From NCBI GenBank assembly GCA_000827325.1, contig KN832871.1, forward strand, positions 992,001 to 1,056,000: a stretch of 64,000 bases of DNA. Direction: 5' to 3'. Below are positions 1-10,049 of this stretch, piece by piece. The DNA comes from Oidiodendron maius Zn (taxonomy: Eukaryota; Ascomycota; Leotiomycetes; Myxotrichaceae). How positions within the stretch are numbered: position 1 is the first letter of the stretch; the number at the start of each line of letters is the position of its first letter. The notes beneath the pieces were generated by a model that was not told where the DNA came from, searched no databases, and was given only the letters and a program-made list of their open reading frames with translations. Position numbers and translations under genes: made by a program.

Positions 1-1140
1 GCCCTGTACGATCGTCAAATCCGTCTCTGGGGCGTCCAAGCCCAGGAGAAGATCCGCAATGCCAACATCCTCCTCATCACTATGAAAGCGCTGGCCAGTG
101 AGATCGCCAAGAACCTCGTCCTGGCCGGCATCCACTCCCTGACCATTGTCGACCACGCCCTCGTCACAGAATCTGACTTGGGTGCGCAATTCTTCATTTC
201 TGAGTCAGACATCGGCATGAATCGTGCAGAAGCTGCTGCCCCAAACATCAGGAAGCTGAATCCGAGGGTGGCTGTGAATGTGGACCAGGCAGATATTAGA
301 ACCAAGGTCCCGGATTACTTTAGTGGCTTCGACGTGGTGATAGCCACAGACCTAAGCCCGGATATCTTGAATCTTATTAATACAGTGACGAGGCTGAACC
401 ATAAACCATTTTATGCTGCAGGTGTGCATGGCTTTTACGGATTCATTTTTTCAGACTTGATTCAGCATGATTACGTTGTGGAGAGGGAGAAGAGTAATCG
501 GCCGACCATTTTACAACCCGAGACCCGGACTCGAAGTGTCGTCGATGTCAAGACGAAGAAAGAGAGTGGAAAGCTGATTGAGTTGGTTACAAAGCGGGAG
601 CTCTATTCGACGTGGTTCCTGGCTAGTGATGCTGCCCTCCTACCGGCTGAGTACATGAAGAGCAGACGTCGACTCAAAGCCGTGACGCCAATCCTGTCCT
701 GTCTTCGCGCCCTGTGGGAGTTTGTCCAGCTCCAAGGCGATAGATTGCCTAGCACAAAAGAAGATTTGAAGCTCTTCACGGTCATCGCTACAAGAAAACA
801 CAAAGCACTTGGCCTCCCAGATGAAACTTTACGCTCGGAGGTGCTGCGCAAATTCCTACAAAACCTTGGAAGTGAGATCTCGCCTGTTACTGCTGTGCTC
901 GGTGGCCAGCTCGCTCAAGACGTTATCAATGTCCTTGGTTCTCGCCAGCAGCCGATCCAGAACATGGTAATTTTCGATGGAGATCTGATGGATGCACCAA
1001 TGTATGCATTGCATCCTGAAGGTGATCTTGGGGAAGAGTTGTTACCTATATCTACTAGAAGCGGAAATGGCGCGGTGCCCAATGGCGATCTTTCGATGCA
1101 CGGAGATATGCCTGCCCAGCCCGATTCTGTTCAGGTCTAA
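1..1140 (+). CDS. AOS1: SUMO-activating enzyme E1 subunit 1 (AOS1), 5' partial
   Basis: The frame is open from base 1, so the start codon and roughly 30-40 residues lie outside the window; 379 residues are present. AOS1 is the adenylation partner of UBA2 in the nuclear heterodimer that activates SUMO. The visible start reads LYDRQIRLWG, the conserved E1 opening, followed by ILLITMKALASEIAKNLVLAG, SLTIVDH and DLGAQFF, the Rossmann-type ThiF fold with the adenylate-binding loop. The glycines of the classical GxGxxG are replaced by MKALAS, which I recall as usual in fungal AOS1. The C-terminal block (PVTAVLGGQLAQDVINVLG, then NMVIFDG) is the second ThiF helix pair. No catalytic cysteine is expected, since that sits in UBA2. 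The last 30 residues are low complexity. It is convergent with the methyltransferase gene that ends at 1272. Confidence 0.93.
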   Translation, partial: ALYDRQIRLWGVQAQEKIRNANILLITMKALASEIAKNLVLAGIHSLTIVDHALVTESDLGAQFFISESDIGMNRAEAAAPNIRKLNPRVAVNVDQADIRTKVPDYFSGFDVVIATDLSPDILNLINTVTRLNHKPFYAAGVHGFYGFIFSDLIQHDYVVEREKSNRPTILQPETRTRSVVDVKTKKESGKLIELVTKRELYSTWFLASDAALLPAEYMKSRRRLKAVTPILSCLRALWEFVQLQGDRLPSTKEDLKLFTVIATRKHKALGLPDETLRSEVLRKFLQNLGSEISPVTAVLGGQLAQDVINVLGSRQQPIQNMVIFDGDLMDAPMYALHPEGDLGEELLPISTRSGNGAVPNGDLSMHGDMPAQPDSVQV

Positions 1141-1271
1141 ATTTTCTACTATTAAAAATTCGGATATGAATGGCGGCATTGGAATAATTGGCGTCTGAGA
1201 TCGGATAACGGAGTTACCGAGAATAGGTAGTGACAGATGTATTGAGAGCATGGGACCAAAAAAATTAGTCT

Positions 1272-2309
1272 TCATTCGTTATTTTCGGGTTCCTTTTGAT
1301 CATCACCACCCGAATCCTGGATGCCATCCCAATTTTCTCGCTCTTCGTCTCCTTCGTCTTCGTCATGCTCTTCTTCACTCATGTCCTCTCTCCCATTCCC
1401 CTCTTGCATAGAGAACTCCTCTTCACTGTCACTGCTATCCCTCCTCTTTCTCTTATCGGATGGCCCATTTAAGCTTTCAATAACATCGCCCCTTCTTACA
1501 AAGACATAGCTCCTGCTATCCCTCTCCTCTCCTCTCCAGCCACCGCCGTCTTTGCCATCTCGCCCCCTAATAACTCCCAGAGTCCTCGCATGTCTGTAAC
1601 CAGGATACGCCTTAGCTTGAAACTTAAAGCTCCTCTCGACTTGTAATCCGGAATGTCTCCCAAGATCACGAATATTCCACAGCGTATATGGTACACCCTC
1701 GAAGAGCGTGACAATGATTGACCCACGTGGCGCCAGAGCTTCTTGAGCGTTTTTGAAAAATGCCACTAGGAGTTCTATTCTATCTGTGAGTTAAAGCATA
1801 TTGCATGAGAAATCTTCATCAAACAGACCTTGATTATACCTGACTTGACGATTCACATCCGTACTCCTCCCGCCCACGTGCGGAAAGTTGAAAAGCACTC
1901 TATCCATCTTCCCTCGTACATCTCTCCATAGAGGTCCCGGCTTCGAGGCATCAACGCCGTATCTCACAGTGCTGCCCGCAGCTTCAATTGCCTCGATATT
2001 GTCCTTCACATGAGGATATTTTGTCTCCAGTTCCTCTCGAGGCTCGAAGACTGTAGCCGTGACGTGTTCGCAGCCATGGGACTCCACTAGGGAGCGGGCA
2101 AAACTAAGATCCCCCTCACCAATCAGAAGAATCTGGTTATGTAGCAAGAAAGGAATAGTGGGCTTAGTGTGTTGAAGTTGTGTATGCTGCTTTTTCTTTC
2201 CCTGTGTTTGAGAGATTCTGGGAGTGCCAGACGGAGCCTTTTTCTGGATTCCTTTGCTTTGCCCGCGTTTTGAGTGGAATGACAGTTTCTGTCGTTTATT
2301 CTTCCCCAT
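1272..2309 (-). CDS. BMT5: 25S rRNA (uridine-N3)-methyltransferase, BMT5-like (DUF2431)
   Basis: Exons on the minus strand are 2309-1829 and 1783-1272, giving 330 residues; the 45-nt intron (GTCTGT...CAG) joins VRYNQ to DRIELLVAFF in frame. Start choice: MGKNKRQK is the family-like opening, although an in-frame ATG exists at 2375. Yeast Bmt5 makes m3U in 25S rRNA in the nucleolus. Seen here: a Lys/Arg-rich N-terminus (residues 1-50) suited to nucleolar targeting, the SAM-binding motif LIGEGDLSFA near 62-71, acidic residues of the Rossmann strands, and FNFPHVGG near 142, the family signature. The last 60 residues are very acidic (EEE/DED runs), an addition I would not expect to be catalytic. 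Family assignment is firm; the exact target nucleotide is inferred from yeast. Confidence 0.9.
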
Positions 2310-3135
2310 TATCACCTCTACCCAGTGGGCTCTGACTGATTTTTCTGGTCTAAAAGATGAGGAAAGATATTTCATCAGGCTTCACTATATTACGCAGCGC
2401 CACTGAGGTGGCACGTGATATCGCCTTCTCGCCCTGTATATATGACATTACGAGGCCGGCGTTTACCTTGAATAGGTTATAGTATATTTCAGTATGTTGC
2501 ATGTAATCGTGTGGGTGCTTTGATGGGATCTATATTGGCGAAAAATTGTCCGACTCTACTTGTAACCTTAAAGCCTAATAATCAAGGCATAAATGTCGCG
2601 TGGCTTAGATCTAGAAGACAACTGCTCTGCACCCAAGGTCAATATATTCGGCACTCATGTTCCGGCCATCCACTTTCCACTCTTGGGCCGGCCGCCCTAT
2701 ATGCATAATGCACCACTTAGGGAAGCTTTTCGGTGCCATCCCTTGTATGAGGCAATAGGCGTTCGAAAAGGATCAATGTCTATAGACGATTGCGCCACGG
2801 TTGAATCCATACCGAGCTATGTGTATGTATTTGCAGTACAGCTACAGCTAGGCAGTGCTAGGCATGCATGCATCTTAATGATAGTTGATATTTTAGGATC
2901 TCCTCAATCAGGGGGCTGTAAATCAACCCCTGTTAAGGTTAGCATGTCAACCAACATTTTTACGTAGTATGCCGCAACTTCTTCAGCTGGTAATCTCTCG
3001 CGATTGCGTTCTATTTCTCTTCCATATCTCCGTATTTGAGAGATATTTCTTGTCCGCGCATGTCTCCTTGAAGTTTTCGGTGTTACGTACTTCTCTGCAG
3101 CAGCTCTACGTGTGCCTTTATTTGTGTCTCATACG
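2310..3135 (+). other. intergenic, no gene seen
   Basis: About 0.8 kb between the divergent methyltransferase and surface-protein genes. Short open frames exist (for example 2593-2967) but none has a recognisable domain or fungal-like codon pattern. It should hold both promoters; I could not identify specific factor sites. Confidence 0.6.
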
Positions 3136-4172
3136 ATGGCTTCGACAACATACAGCATAGTTGGCAAGGCGGCGACTACTCGAAGCGCGTTTTCCTCGCC
3201 CCCTATTTTGTGTACATTACTGCTCATCTTGAACCATATACATCTTGCCTCAGCAGTTCTTACAACATGCTATGATCCCAGTGGAGACGTTCGACCAGAT
3301 GTACCTTGTCGTCAAGATTCAGTCGCAAGTGCTTGTTGTGGACAAGGCTGGGGTAGGGCCACATGTTCACTCACCTCGATTCCAAAAAGCTAATAGGCCG
3401 TTAGTATGCACGAACACCTCTCTCTGCATCGCAGGACCTACGGTTGTATTGAACCCCGGCGATCCAGAACAATTTGAAGGGAGCTGTACGGATAAAACGT
3501 GGAACTCGCCTGATTGTCCCTCATTTTGTAGAAGCGGTCTGTTCCTCCACGCGCCAAGAGACATTTAATGCGTTTACTGATATCCTATCAGGTGGCCTAT
3601 CGAATAATGCAGCGAATGGAGTATTAAACTGTACGGGAGGGGATTACTGCTGCACTGGCTCTGGTAGCGACTGTTGTTCCACAGGTAATGGGACTTTCTT
3701 CCTCGGCGCTTTCGCCAACGTCACCACTATTGGAGGGTCCATTGGGCCCGGGTTCTTCACAACTACCAGCTCCTCGACGATACCCACAACCCTGCCTGCC
3801 AGTACAACATCTGCCGGTCCTTCAACTACTACTAGTGCATCGTCCACAACCACCACAACCACCACAGCCACCACTACCCCCTCCAGTCACTCGTCTGGCC
3901 TCAGTCCAGGCGCGAGTGCGGGGATAGGAATCGGCGTCGCCGCAGTTGTCATTGCATGCGCGGTCGGAGGATATTTCTTCTATCGGCATATGAGTAAGAA
4001 TAGGTCTGCGCCAGCACAGTTCCAGACGTTTCCACAAGCCGAGTACTATAAGCCGCCAGGGGATATGGGCAGTCCCATGTACCCGGAGCCCCCTATAGAG
4101 ATGGGTACAAACCGCGAAATGCCAGAGATGGGTGCAGATCAACATAGGATGGAATTACCGGCCTGGCGATGA
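3136..4172 (+). CDS. Cys-rich single-pass cell-surface protein with Ser/Thr stalk
   Basis: Exons 3136-3352, 3405-3536 and 3592-4172 give 309 residues. In order: an N-terminal signal region with hydrophobic core LCTLLLILNHIHLASA (ends near residue 42); an ectodomain opening with CYDPSGDVRPDVPC and containing paired cysteines (ACCGQGW, YCCTGSGSDCC) and several N-glycosylation sequons; a Ser/Thr-rich stalk (about 210-255); one membrane helix beginning GASAGIGIGVAAVVIACAV; and a cytosolic tail rich in Pro, Glu and Met. This layout matches a family common in Pezizomycotina that resembles Mid2/Wsc stress sensors in architecture but lacks a WSC domain. Both introns were placed because they restore the cysteine pattern. 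Sensor function is inference only; ligand and partner are unknown. Confidence 0.8.
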
Positions 4173-5391
4173 TAAATATCACTGGCATATGAAACCGGGA
4201 TATAGGTTACGTTTAGGTATATAATTATTGTATATGGAATAATGGGTCGGAATGTCTGCCAAGCATCGTGGACTAGCTGTGTTGCACCAACAGACCGCCC
4301 TGGCTCGATGTCAGCTCGTGATCAATTGGGCTTAGCGTTATCACATTCTCCTTTCCGACTCATGAGAGAGATGAGGGGAGGACGAGGATCTCAGAGCATG
4401 TTTTTGGTCCCAAGACTATGTCACGACCAGAAGAATTTAATTAGGGCCAATATGGTCCGCCTAAACGCGGCGACCCTGGGGCATAATTCGATCCCAGAAG
4501 GCAGTAAAAGGGGGTTTATTGCGAATGTCGTCGAATTTGGTTTAAATTTGAAAGGGGATATCGTCCTCTGCACTGGATGCAGTGATCAATGCACTTGGCT
4601 CAACAAAACCGAAAAGGGTGGTATATATCTTAGTGGCATGTCCTCTTCAACTCTAAAGCCTCGGAAGGTTCGCTGCTACATGTCCTCACCTACGAAATGT
4701 GCCCAGAACGTGCCTTAATGGTTTTCAATATAAAAATTGGCGATTATGGGTAAGGATTCCGCTATATTCTGTAATACATCGATTAAGGATCTATCAGCAG
4801 AGGTACACATCATCTGAGCAAATTACATATAAAGCAAACCACCTATAAATATAACATTCGCCCTAAATATTCCAGATAAATTTTCAGCACCGATGCCACC
4901 CCTCCTCTTAGCATAGTAAAACATGCCGCCGAATGCATGTAAAATAAGGCAAAAATAAATATCAGTGCTGCCGCCCGCCATATGCGTTCGTGAGACCCAT
5001 GAAGCTGTTCATACAAGCGTGAATGGTAAGTTAAGAAAGTAATGAAATATATGTAGTAATAAGCACCTTGGAATATCATAGAAGACCGTGAAGGAAGGGA
5101 AGTGTCCGTGGAGGCGTGAGATTCGAATTATGGACCTGAAAAAAGGTGTCGTAGGAAAGTCAGTGACAATATTGCCGTCCATTATGTGGTATCATTTAAG
5201 GCGTGAACTCTAGAAGACGTCGTGTGATCCATGAGTCGTTGGGATGGTGCCCGTAAGGAAATATGACCGCTGAGGGTGCTGTTAAAGAATTTTGACCTGT
5301 ATTTATGGGCATAATAGCGTGGGAAACATTTTGTTCGTCGATGAGGGTGCGATTCTTCGAATCGCCACCATGCTAATCAGGAACGTAGAAT
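4173..5391. other. convergent intergenic region, nothing firm
   Basis: About 1.2 kb between two convergent genes, AT-rich with mononucleotide runs near both ends that fit 3' untranslated regions. A 158-codon ORF at 4242-4718 starts with ATG, but has no domain, no intron signals and no homologue I recognise, so I do not call it. Confidence 0.55.
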
Positions 5392-6672
5392 TTATTTACC
5401 AGATTGAGATGGGGCTTCTGTAGTCTCCTTCGCTTCGGTTTGGGCAGTGGGAGGTTCTTGAACGAGAGTAGCTTCAACAGTGGTCGATTCCGTTCGATCA
5501 GCCGGGCGCGGTGCCAAAACTTGTGCGTGAGGTGCGGCTGGCGATCTAGTTTCGAAGGAGCCAAAATGGGATGGCGCTCCTACGACTGTTAGGGGACTGG
5601 GTTCCCCAGCCCTGGCATCCTTTGCGGCCTGTTTGGGACCTGAACGTCGCTTTTTCTTGCCAGGCTGATCTGAAGCCTCATTCTCAACCGCGCTAGGCTG
5701 AACTGCTCTGTGATCAAATGGAATTCCGGGTTCCGGCGCTGGGCCTTCACTGGTTCTGGGACCCATGATCGGAGGCATAGTAGCTCTTGCAGGGAAAAAA
5801 GAAGCTTCTCTTTGTACCATTGAATCAGGCTCTCGGGGTGCAAGCTCTGGAGGCTTCGACCTTGGCGTCGGCGTCTTCGGAGGCGGTAGAACATGCCCCC
5901 TTGCAACCAAGTCTGCATTTCGAGCTTCCACCTCTGCTTTAGAAGGTCGTCCCCGCTTCTTTGGCTGCCCGGGTTGGGGAGAAGGGAAGAGGGGCGGGGA
6001 CTGGCCGTTCGAGGGTTTAGGCTGGATCACTCGCTGCGTGCTGGTTGTTGTCTCCCCGGCGGATTGGCGTCGCTTTGGAGGATGGGCAATTGCGAAAGAC
6101 TCGATCGTTTCCGAGGGAGGTTTTCGCTTGTGGGCACTCGATATTGGGGGACCTGGATGAGCTGAATGACCTGAGAGATTTGGTTGGCTCGGCGTGTAGC
6201 TCTGAGGAGCATTTGGACGCAGCGCGTTCCACGCGTCCATACACGATTTCAGATTGCGTCCTGTAGCAGAGTTAATGTATGATGGACGCTTATCTTGTCG
6301 TCTGCAGGCTCTATTATATGTACTTCACTGGTGCCTGCATCTTGTGCTGGAGAGCTGGGAGCTTGAGAGATAAGGCTTACCAAGAGGGAGAAGCATCTGC
6401 GTCCACGCCGGCTGCACATTCCCATCGTCGATGAAACTTATTAGCTTCTCGACAGGGATGGAGCTGGTTTTGATTGCTTCTGCCAGGACAAAGCGCTGTT
6501 AGAGAGGCGTGGGTGTCAGTGTTAGACGCGACAAACAAGTACTATAGACTGGGCGACCTTGTGATATAGAGGGCGCTCTGGCAGCTACCACGCCTACATC
6601 TCTTGGCAATGCCAGTATCGAGGGGAGCACGGTTCTACATACCTGTTCAGCATCGGTAAAGGGGAAGTCCAT
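5392..6672 (-). CDS. AT-hook nuclear protein, conserved fungal N-terminal domain
   Basis: Exons 6672-6643, 6495-6381 and 6260-5392 give 337 residues. The first exon encodes only MDFPFTDAEQ; exon 2 encodes RFVLAEAIKTSSIPVEKLISF and WTQMLLPLG; exon 3 opens RNLKSCMDAWNAL. Together these form a short helical N-terminal domain that I recall from many filamentous-ascomycete proteins starting MDFPFTDAEKRFVLAE. A single AT-hook-like motif, KKRGRPSKAEVEARN, lies near residue 145, and a second basic cluster, GKKKRRSGPKQ, near 255. The rest is Pro/Ser/Gln-rich and probably disordered. Minor-groove DNA binding is inferred from the AT-hook; no catalytic domain is visible. Exon phases agree across all three exons. 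Molecular function unknown. Confidence 0.8.
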
Positions 6673-9600
6673 GCTGGTGGGCTCGAGGGAGAGGTAACAA
6701 CGAGGCTGGCCCAGAGCGAGGACGAGGCGCGTGGCAAAGGAGGCCAGAGGGATGGGAGGGAGAGTGGAGGAAGGAGGGGAAGAGAGAGAGGGACATTAAG
6801 TATGATCTATAGAGGGGGTGGCGGGTCTCGAGAGAGGTCTGGGACACAGAGTAGGAGATGGTCAGATCCGTAGAGAGCGTGGGACAGAAGTTCGAAGTCT
6901 GTCGTCGACGTCGTCGAGGGCCTGGGAGGAACAGACCTGCAGCCAGACCAGACCAGACCGGGGCGAGTTCGAGGGAGCTGGGCGTGCAGCTGGACTCTGA
7001 CGAGAGGGAGGGACGAGGACCCTGTTGGCAGGCAGACAGGAATGATCGAGGACTTGGAGCACAAGGAGGAGCAGCAACAGCAGCAGCAGCAAACAGCAGC
7101 TGAGAGGGGACCCCCCGTCCAGCGTCAGGAAGGACAGTACCGCGAGCAGCCAACGACGCCCTAGCGGTACCTGGGCGCCGGAGTGAGGCCCGCTTTCCAA
7201 TGGAAAGGCTGAGAGGTAGACCCAGGGCCGAGCTGGCGGGACCGAGGAGGATCCTCCGTCGTTCCCAGGGCCCAAGGGGAATCGAGGGAGACCGGGAGAC
7301 CGACGCGGGCACACGGGGGGAAGATCGTGGGTTGGCCGGGGAGCTGGACCGACAGACAACGCGCGCGGGTGAGAGAGGGCGAGAGAGAAAGGAGAGCAGG
7401 AGCTCAGGGAGCGTATGAGGTATTGTAGGTCAATAAATAATACAGGAGGACAGACGAGACACGGGAATCGAATCAAATTAACTCAAATCACATCCAAGGC
7501 GACACCTGCAATCGGCGACCACCAGCGTGCACCATCATCAGATTTAAGATGAGAAGCACGTTCGGCTCGCGCATGCTGATATGCACGAGGACGAGTAGAG
7601 CCGGCGTCTGGTTGGACTGGGCGGTTCGCGCTCTGCGGCGGCCAGATGCAACCGGTGCAGACGTGTAATTGCGCCCTCTGTGGCCCGCCGTACTGGAGAT
7701 TGGGGGAGAAGGGGAGGGCATTGCGAGACGGATGGGACCACCGCCATCGCCACCACCCCACGACCAAACAACACCTGATGCTCGCAACCGACGAGGAGAC
7801 GTACGAAGGCATCACGCCCACCCTCGCCTCAGCCCAGCACTGAAGGGAAAAGGGGAGCCGATGGCCCTACCGATTGGCTCCAGGCTGTCCGCGCACGACA
7901 TTGGCAGAGGCCGCGCTCGCCCATGGCCAATCACCCGGCAGAAGTGCCTTCTCATCCATCACTGCTCGACAGTCGACGCTCGACAAGGCTGCGTGCCCCT
8001 CGACCCGCAACGCCCCTCCCCCAGACTAGAGAAGCTCTCCACTTGAGCCGCAACTGAGACATCGCCGCTGGCAACGTCCGCCTTCGCCATCGCCGACTTC
8101 GACGACCCGCTGCAGCTTGGTTGGGCGCGGGTTGAAGCCGAGGCGCGGCACCACAGAGACAAGAGCCAGCCGGATCTGCGGCCTCGCTGCGACTTCGCAG
8201 CCAGACCAGCGCTTCGGCGCCCTGACACACATGCGCTCCCTCACAATGCACCAGAGGCCGCTCGCGCGAGGAGAGGACCGCGGCCGCGGCTGTTCTGTCC
8301 TCGAGCACGACGGCCTCCATATATCCTCAGATTTCCTTCGGTGGGGCGGCGGTGGTGCCGCCAATGCAGAATGCGCTGTCACTCCGCCATAGGCATGCCG
8401 GGGCAAGAGAGTTTCGACCCAATCCGCCCTGCTGGCTATTGCTGATGTTGCGAGCAGATTAGCCTGCCCTCGAGCATGGAGAGGCATTTACCCTATGGCG
8501 GTGAGGCGTGGATACAAGGAGGAGGAAGAGGAAGAGGCGGCCGTTGGCCTTACCGCTGCCAACGCAGGATGTGGTGTCCTGGGAGACTTAAGTGCTGTCT
8601 GCCTCATTTTAATACCTGGTTGAGGTCACATCAGGGTTTGGCATGGAGCGGGTCGTATACCGAACGTTGCATGCCAGATTCATGATGTTAACTTGTCGTC
8701 ACCAGGAAGAGGATAGGGGGTATCGAGACAGACCTCAAGACAAGATCTTTGAGGATGCTACGGATATATATCTGGAAGCAAGAGCAATTACTATCTTCTA
8801 CTTGGGATATTGTCTCCATCCTCCTCGGCTCTCCAGCTCTGGCTGCTCTCTGGCTGCTCTTTGGCGGTGGCTCTCGACTGATGCGGGTCGATGGTTCACG
8901 CCTTATAATTTCGAGGAATGACAAGTTAGCCTTGAAGGACCAGTCTCATGCACTTCGATTGACCATCGGCCACAGTAAGTTATTATTTCGCCTTCTTTAG
9001 CCCCTCTAGCTTGTCTTTTAAAGAGAGGCAGTTCGTAAGGTGACATATATCCTTGTACGCCATGGCAGCTGTCACTGCTGGGCTGTTCTTTTAACTGCTG
9101 AGAATTGAGAAGGATAGTCTTTCCTATAAACTTTCTATGTTTTTCTGACTTTTTTCTCATATCTTTTCAAAAGATAGGCTGTTAGATGGCACAGGAAATC
9201 TTTGTGCGACGTGGCGGCTTTCTTGGAGAGGTGGTATTCTCAGCACCAGAACAGTTAGAAACATAACTTTTCCCACGGCCACTTTCTACCTCATAAATAT
9301 CCTCTCTTCACTTTTGAAGTATGCCACGACCATTATCATAGAGAATCGTGGTTTTGATGGCCGGTTGGAATAAGGCGGCATTTGCCGGCGCTTATGGCGA
9401 GCCTCTCGAATTTGGAGCATCTCGTCTTCCTAGGTAGTCAATGCAAAAAGCATCATATCCAACCCAGCAGTGGCAGGACACGGCGGCGTGCAATGGTGAA
9501 CCCTGGTATGTGAGCGCACTACGAGCGATATTACGTCTTTGCAGAGTTGGAGCAGCGATGCGGCACTGGTAATATTGGTAGCGGCCAAAAGACATCTTCG

Positions 9601-10049
9601 ACTCACATCTTCATACCATCACCCACCTAGCGCCTCTCGGCCCCTCGACTTGCCCACACCCCCTCCAGTCCTTTTGCGATTGCAGATAACTTCATGTTGG
9701 CATCTGAGAGCTCGCCTCCCCCGGACTCTCTTTCTCTGGCGCAAGCCCTCCTTAAAGAGCAGCAAATCTTTGCATCCTCCCTGCGCCGGCGGCGACCCGT
9801 CTGTTCTGCTCGAGGTAGCAGCCACTCATTTTCACAGCGACTGCGGCCATAGGCACGACGACATCTCTCACTTGAGATACTCCTTGGCAATCTTGGGTTC
9901 CAAATAACACGCTACACACTAATATTCACAGCGCCGCTGGGGCGCTCCGAACTAAGACCAGCTCCGAACTTCGACATCGAATTTTCGATTTTTGAACCAC
10001 AACATCACTACTCCCTCTGCAACACCGCGCCACCTTCGCGACATAGAAC
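6673..10049. other. 3.4-kb gene-free stretch, strand-skewed low-complexity DNA
   Basis: From about 6,660 to 7,430 the plus strand is strongly purine-rich (GAGGGA/AGAGAG runs, a short CAG-rich tract near 7,070-7,100). Read from the AT-hook gene on the minus strand this is a pyrimidine-rich upstream region, as seen in many fungal promoters. From 7,480 to 8,500 the DNA is GC-rich with overlapping ORFs in many frames, a sign of composition, not coding. From 8,600 to 9,900 I see no domain or splice-consistent gene; the last part is presumably the SET2 promoter and 5' leader. Confidence 0.55.

Noticed and set aside
2593-2967. 124-codon plus-strand ORF
   Set aside because: Starts in the promoter area, no motif, codon pattern not coding-like.
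4470-4510. tRNA-like B box (AATTCGATCC within CTGGG...CCCAG)
   Set aside because: Loop too long for a T-arm and no matching acceptor or anticodon arms; not a tRNA.
4242-4718. 158-codon ATG-started ORF on the plus strand
   Set aside because: No domain, irregular amino-acid make-up, lies in a convergent 3' spacer; no support beyond length.
5340-5375. Hairpin GCGATTCTTCGAATCGC as a terminator
   Set aside because: Real inverted repeat, but intrinsic terminators do not apply to a fungal nuclear gene; role unknown.
6647-7476. Two long minus-strand ORFs (221 and 204 codons) rich in Ser, Leu, Pro and Arg
   Set aside because: They arise from the pyrimidine-rich strand; the first overlaps exon 1 of the AT-hook gene in another frame.
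7483-8487. Many overlapping ORFs in all frames in GC-rich DNA
   Set aside because: Simultaneous opening of several frames reflects composition; no family motif in any.
9539-9907. 122-codon plus-strand ORF upstream of SET2
   Set aside because: No domain; most likely promoter or leader.
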